DNA of 15,558 nucleotides from UBA660 sp046704245 (lineage in GTDB: Bacteria > Bacillota_I > Bacilli_A > RF39 > UBA660): positions 1-15,558 of the forward strand of contig JBJKSD010000014.1 of the NCBI GenBank assembly GCA_046704245.1. Reading direction: 5' to 3'. Each line of letters begins with the position of its first letter. Positions within the stretch are counted from its first letter, which is position 1. Shown one piece after another: positions 14,427 through 15,558 of the stretch. The notes below the pieces were generated by a model, which did no database searches, was not told the DNA's origin, and saw nothing but the letters and a program-made list of their open reading frames with translations. Position numbers and translations under genes: made by a program.

Positions 14427-14588
14427 GTGGGAAGAGTATTTGAAAATGACGAATATCAAGAAAGAAGCAAAAAACATGCAAATATTGCTAAAAAGGAAAT
14501 AAAACCAGGGAAAATATTAGTCCTAAAACTTCAAAATTATAGATATCAAGGTGATAGTAAAACTAATAGAAGATATTCTATAAATTAA
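14427..14588 (+). CDS. Small basic protein, 53 residues, unknown
   Basis: A short gene starting at GTG with AAGGAG ten bases upstream, behind a consensus promoter and before a strong terminator, so it is a complete one-gene unit. The product begins MGRVFENDEYQERSKKHANI, is rich in Lys, Arg, Asn and Tyr, and has no membrane segment or cysteine. The middle reads KPGKILVLKLQNYRYQG. I do not recognise a family. The strong net positive charge could suit nucleic-acid or ribosome binding, but that is only a suggestion. An in-frame start further upstream is not supported by a ribosome site. Confidence 0.7.
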   Translation: MGRVFENDEYQERSKKHANIAKKEIKPGKILVLKLQNYRYQGDSKTNRRYSIN

Positions 14589-14616
14589 AATCTAGTTATT
14601 AATAACTAGATTTTTT
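14587..14616 (+). terminator. Strong intrinsic terminator after the small protein gene
   Basis: AAAATCTAGTTATT (14587-14600) and AATAACTAGATTTT (14601-14614) form a perfect palindrome, with T continuing to 14616. It begins in the stop codon. Confidence 0.9.
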
Positions 14617-14648
14617 CTTGTAATAATACAATGAATTATATGTAGATT

Positions 14649-14659
14649 TATGATATAAT
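14649..14659 (+). promoter_or_regulatory. Extended -10 promoter of ruvAB
   Basis: TATGATATAAT, 22 bases before the ruvA ATG. No good -35 hexamer is seen. Confidence 0.72.
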
Positions 14660-14681
14660 TTTAATAGTGAGGGGTGACATT

Positions 14682-15236
14682 ATGTATTCTTACATCGAGG
14701 GTACTATTATAGAAATAAAAGGAAATAGTGTTGTCATAGATAATAATAATATAGGTTATTTAATATATACACCTAATCCTTATGTATTTAAAGAAAATGA
14801 ACAATATAAAATATATATATATGAACATATTAGAGAAGATGAACATTCTTTATATGGATTTAAAGACAAAGATACTAAAGATTTATTTTTAGAATTAATA
14901 TCGGTTAAAGGATTAGGTCCTAAGATGGCTTTACCAATGTTTGCTACTGGTAGTGTTACTGGAATAATTGATGCCATTGAAAGAGAAAATATTTTATATT
15001 TAAAGAAGTTTCCTAAAATTGGAGATAAAGTAGCAAGACAAATTATTTTAGATTTAAAAGGTAAGTTAGTTAAGAATGATAATGAAATTGATAATGCTAA
15101 TTATGAAGAATTAATAGAAGTATTAAAAGGATTAGGATATAAACAAAAAGACATTAATATTATTTTACCTAAAATAGATATTAAATCAGAATTAGAAGAT
15201 CAAATAAAAGAAGCCCTAAGATTATTACTAAAATAG
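14682..15236 (+). CDS. ruvA: Holliday junction branch migration protein RuvA
   Basis: Binds Holliday junctions and loads the RuvB motor. 184 residues, slightly shorter than the usual 190-205. The N-terminal OB-fold opens MYSYIEGTIIEIKGNSVVID and includes EHIREDEHSLYGF. Two helix-hairpin-helix motifs follow (ISVKGLGPKMALPM and FPKIGDKVARQIILDLK). A short linker leads to the C-terminal domain that contacts RuvB (EELIEVLKGLGYKQKDI). GTG at 14667 opens the same frame but lies at the ribosome site GAGGGGTG (14669-14676), so ATG 14682 is chosen. ruvB follows after 12 bases in the same operon. Confidence 0.96.
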   Translation: MYSYIEGTIIEIKGNSVVIDNNNIGYLIYTPNPYVFKENEQYKIYIYEHIREDEHSLYGFKDKDTKDLFLELISVKGLGPKMALPMFATGSVTGIIDAIERENILYLKKFPKIGDKVARQIILDLKGKLVKNDNEIDNANYEELIEVLKGLGYKQKDINIILPKIDIKSELEDQIKEALRLLLK

Positions 15237-15248
15237 GGAGGTAATAAG

Positions 15249-15558
15249 ATGGATGAGAGAGTTATTGCTAATAAAGAGTTAAAAGAAGATACTTTTGAAG
15301 CTAGTTTGCGTCCTGATAGTATCGATGAATATATTTGTCAAACTGATGTTAAAGATAATATAAAAGTCTTTATTGAAGCAGCTAAGATGAGAGATGAATC
15401 TTTAGATCATGTATTATTATATGGTCCTCCTGGACTTGGTAAAACTACTTTAGCATATATTATTGCTAATGAAATGGGTAGTAATATTAAGACTGTAAGT
15501 GGACCTACAATTGAAAAAAGTGGTGATTTAGCAGCTATATTATCTACTTTAGAACCTG
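15249..15558 (+). CDS. ruvB: Holliday junction helicase RuvB, 3'-truncated by window edge
   Basis: AAA+ motor that drives branch migration with RuvA. The first 103 codons are present. The start ATG follows GGGAGG by seven bases. The protein opens MDERVIANKELKEDTFEASL, contains the RuvB-typical LRPDSIDEYICQ and the Walker A motif GPPGLGKTT with the preceding DHVLLYG, then SGPTIEKSGDLAAIL. The frame is open to the end of the window. No anomaly is visible. Confidence 0.97.
   Translation, partial: MDERVIANKELKEDTFEASLRPDSIDEYICQTDVKDNIKVFIEAAKMRDESLDHVLLYGPPGLGKTTLAYIIANEMGSNIKTVSGPTIEKSGDLAAILSTLEP

Noticed and set aside
14780..14977. Minus-strand ORF within ruvA
   Set aside because: It is antisense to the conserved RuvA domains, with no independent signals.

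Overview
The window is a very AT-rich stretch of bacterial chromosome with every gene on the + strand. Its order (valS, SPOR-like gene, radC, mreC, mreD, spoIVFA-like, spoIVFB-like, rplU, prp, rpmA, obgE, yebC, ruvA, ruvB) follows the conserved Bacillus/Clostridium neighbourhood around mreCD and rplU-rpmA-obg. An L27 with a Prp-cleavable N-terminus, an L21 leader RNA and consensus sigma-A promoters all point to a low-GC Firmicute. The base composition resembles Mollicutes-like or Erysipelotrichia-like gut lineages, but mreCD argues for a walled cell, and TGA acts as a stop at 13617-13619, so the standard bacterial code applies. The exact taxon is inference.

Layout: (1) 1-2153 is the 3' four fifths of valS. 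(2) 2200-2847 encodes a six-helix membrane protein resembling DUF998. (3) 2848-3242 has no protein gene. It holds three tandem cassettes, each with a strong sigma-A promoter, a predicted RNA starting with a GAGGAA hairpin, and an intrinsic terminator. This is the most unusual part of the window. (4) 3243-4934 is proS. (5) 5003-7544 holds a SPOR-like anchored protein, radC, mreC and mreD. mreB and minCD, usually found here, are absent. (6) 7592-8966 holds a SpoIVFA-like/SpoIVFB-like pair; the protease gene appears to start on a non-canonical codon inside the upstream gene. (7) 9024-9929 is an orphan kinase-fold protein. (8) 9954-10995 is the L21 leader, rplU, prp and rpmA. (9) 11064-12338 is obgE. 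(10) 12381-13619 is a MinD/TadZ-like ATPase next to a short protein resembling only the N-terminal part of a TadB/TadC platform protein. (11) 13635-14354 is yebC. (12) 14427-14588 is a 53-residue basic protein of unknown function. (13) 14682 onward is ruvA and the start of ruvB.

Themes: translation (valS, proS, L21, L27, Prp, Obg), cell shape (mreCD), recombination (ruvAB) and relics or working parts of sporulation proteolysis (SpoIVFA/B, possibly a SpoIIB counterpart). Transcription units are short. Most end in small hairpins placed on or just after the stop codon, and four genes share the identical extended -10 element TATGATATAAT. Function calls rest on motif recognition by eye; no searches were run.
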